This document shows, one piece after another, positions 23,396 through 24,433 of a stretch of 24,433 bases of DNA. The stretch covers positions 1 through 24,433 of the forward strand of contig CAYVXE010000064.1 of assembly GCA_964455375.1 (NCBI GenBank), in the 5' to 3' direction. This stretch comes from CAYVXE01 sp964455375 (GTDB lineage Bacteria > Zhuqueibacterota > Zhuqueibacteria > Oceanimicrobiales > Oceanimicrobiaceae). The position numbers and the translations under genes were made by a program. The number at the start of each line of letters is the position of its first letter. The first letter of the stretch is position 1. Under the pieces are notes generated by a model, which made no database searches, was not told the origin of the DNA, and saw nothing but the letters and a program-made list of their open reading frames with translations.

Positions 23396-24433
23396 ATGTC
23401 AGAAAAAAAATGGATGATTTACGGTGCCAACGGTTATACGGGTGAACTCATTGCCCGTGAAGCCCGTAAACGTTATCTTAAACCGGTGCTGGCCGGACGC
23501 AATAAAAAAGCGATCCCGGCGTTAGCAAAAGAATTGGATTTGGAGTTTCAACTTTTCGACTTGACGTCCTCGTCGAGCATTCTCAAACATCTTTTAAATA
23601 TCGATTTCGTTTTGAATTGTGCCGGGCCGTTTACTCAAACCAGCAAGCCGATCATCGAAGCCTGTTTAGCCTCCAAAACGCATTATTTCGACATCACTGG
23701 AGAAATCGCTGTTTTTGAAGCCATTCGCAAGCAGGAATATCAGGCGCGGCAGCGCGGCATCATGCTCATGCCCGGTATCGGTTTCGATGTTGTGCCAACC
23801 GACTGTCTTGCTTTGCAGCTCGTTAACGAATTGCCCAGTGCGAATACGCTGACGTTAGCCATCGACTCTCAAGGTCATACCAGTCACGGTACGGCCATGA
23901 CCATGCTTGAAGGTTTAAAAAACGGTGGCAGGGTCCGGGAATTCGGCGAGATTAAACCTGTTTCCATTGTGCATAAGGTCAGGGAGATTCCATTTCCTCA
24001 TAAAACTAAAACCTGCGTGACGATTCCCTGGGGAGATGTTTCCACGGCCTATTACACAACCGGCATTCCAAACATTGAAGTTTTTTCAGCGATGCCCAAA
24101 AATCAAATTAACCAACTGAGACTCCTTAAATATGTTAAACCGCTGATTAAACTTTCATCCTTCCAAAAGGCATTTTTAAAACAAATGACGAATGACCAAA
24201 AAGGACCGGAGGAAAAAGAACGCGATCAAACAAAATGTACTATCTGGGGGCAGGTGAAAAATCAGCGTGGAAAGACAAGAGAGGCCGTGCTGACCACTCC
24301 GAATGGGTACAGTCTTACGGTGCTGACCGCGTTAGCCATCGTGGAACATTTTCTGAAAACACCCTTTAAAAAAGGCGTGCACACACCTGCGAAAGTGATG
24401 GGAGAGCATTTTATCGAATCCATCCCGGGCGTC
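23396..24433 (+). CDS. Saccharopine dehydrogenase family/NAD(P)-binding Rossmann protein, 3' end beyond window
   Basis: An open frame of 346 codons running off the right edge without a stop. The ATG at 23396 has AGGGGA 5-6 nt upstream. The N-terminal Rossmann motif is YGANGYTGELIARE, followed by VLAGRNKKAIPALAKEL and NCAGPFTQTSKPIIEACL. The segment HYFDITGE and the stretch MPGIGFDVVPTDCLA are typical of saccharopine-dehydrogenase-like/trans-acting enoyl reductase proteins. The family uses NAD(P) on varied substrates, so the reaction is not known. The length so far is close to that of short members, so the stop is probably near. Confidence 0.88.
   Translation, partial: MSEKKWMIYGANGYTGELIAREARKRYLKPVLAGRNKKAIPALAKELDLEFQLFDLTSSSSILKHLLNIDFVLNCAGPFTQTSKPIIEACLASKTHYFDITGEIAVFEAIRKQEYQARQRGIMLMPGIGFDVVPTDCLALQLVNELPSANTLTLAIDSQGHTSHGTAMTMLEGLKNGGRVREFGEIKPVSIVHKVREIPFPHKTKTCVTIPWGDVSTAYYTTGIPNIEVFSAMPKNQINQLRLLKYVKPLIKLSSFQKAFLKQMTNDQKGPEEKERDQTKCTIWGQVKNQRGKTREAVLTTPNGYSLTVLTALAIVEHFLKTPFKKGVHTPAKVMGEHFIESIPGV

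Noticed and set aside
1..24433. CRISPR array, prophage or insertion sequence with transposase
   Set aside because: I found no regularly spaced direct repeats, no phage structural genes and no transposase; the only mobile-element-like item is the small foldback element at 6579-6709.

Overview
The window looks like part of a metagenome-assembled or draft bacterial scaffold. It holds three runs of exactly 100 N (2048-2147, 6418-6517, 22995-23094), which are the usual placeholder for gaps of unknown length. Base composition is moderate and slightly AT-rich, and genes are tightly packed with 4-nt overlaps. The gene mix suggests the Fibrobacterota-Chlorobiota-Bacteroidota superphylum or a neighbour (Calditrichota/KSB1-like): a YtxJ-type bacillithiol-system protein, a DUF6503-like lipoprotein, DUF4388 response-regulator proteins, MglA-like G-domain proteins, a HEAT-cyclophilin lipoprotein and a peptidase-MA gluzincin. 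This is inference from families, not a measured taxonomy.

Left block (48-6281, all minus strand; transcription runs from 6281 down). A Rieske/FMN glutamate-synthase-like fusion is followed by a D12-class DNA adenine methylase and a small PD-(D/E)XK nuclease (a likely restriction-modification pair). Then come a YtxJ-like thioredoxin-fold protein, a Rieske/thiamine-diphosphate enzyme fusion (interrupted by gap 1) and a DUF5996 protein. Two different oxidoreductases carrying the same kind of N-terminal Rieske domain in one apparent operon is the most unusual feature here.

6282-6911 holds gap 2, a 131-bp MITE-like inverted-repeat element, a tRNA-Val(TAC) gene with its own promoter, and a terminator.

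Middle block (6912-15564, minus strand). A strong promoter at 15658-15686 precedes a 744-aa receiver-DUF4388-G-domain-like fusion, then a 406-aa receiver-DUF4388 protein, then a stand-alone G-domain-like protein. These lead into cystathionine beta-synthase, cystathionine gamma-synthase/lyase, a membrane-anchored metallopeptidase, TsaC/Sua5 and a low-molecular-weight protein phosphatase. Both receivers have lost the phospho-accepting aspartate (Glu in one, Val in the other) and both G-domains have lost the Walker A motif. The long protein looks like a fused version of the two-gene pair beside it. This is my leading candidate for an undescribed system.

15780-18942 (minus): an NtrC-type sigma-54 activator with its own terminator, an unrecognised 386-aa protein with some sigma-factor-like character, and an 80-aa protein with an HX3CX2C zinc motif like anti-sigma factors. 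The last two are separated by a near-perfect inverted repeat. The 80-aa gene ends in a clear terminator that isolates it from the middle block.

19145-24433: a Gfo/Idh/MocA oxidoreductase (minus) diverges from a HEAT-repeat/cyclophilin lipoprotein (plus) whose promoter predicts a leaderless mRNA. A DUF6503-like lipoprotein (cut by gap 3), the C-terminal half of a RidA protein, and a saccharopine-dehydrogenase-like gene running off the right edge follow. The CBS/CGL pair (cysteine from homocysteine) and YtxJ would fit a bacillithiol-using cell, but no bacillithiol biosynthesis gene is in this window.
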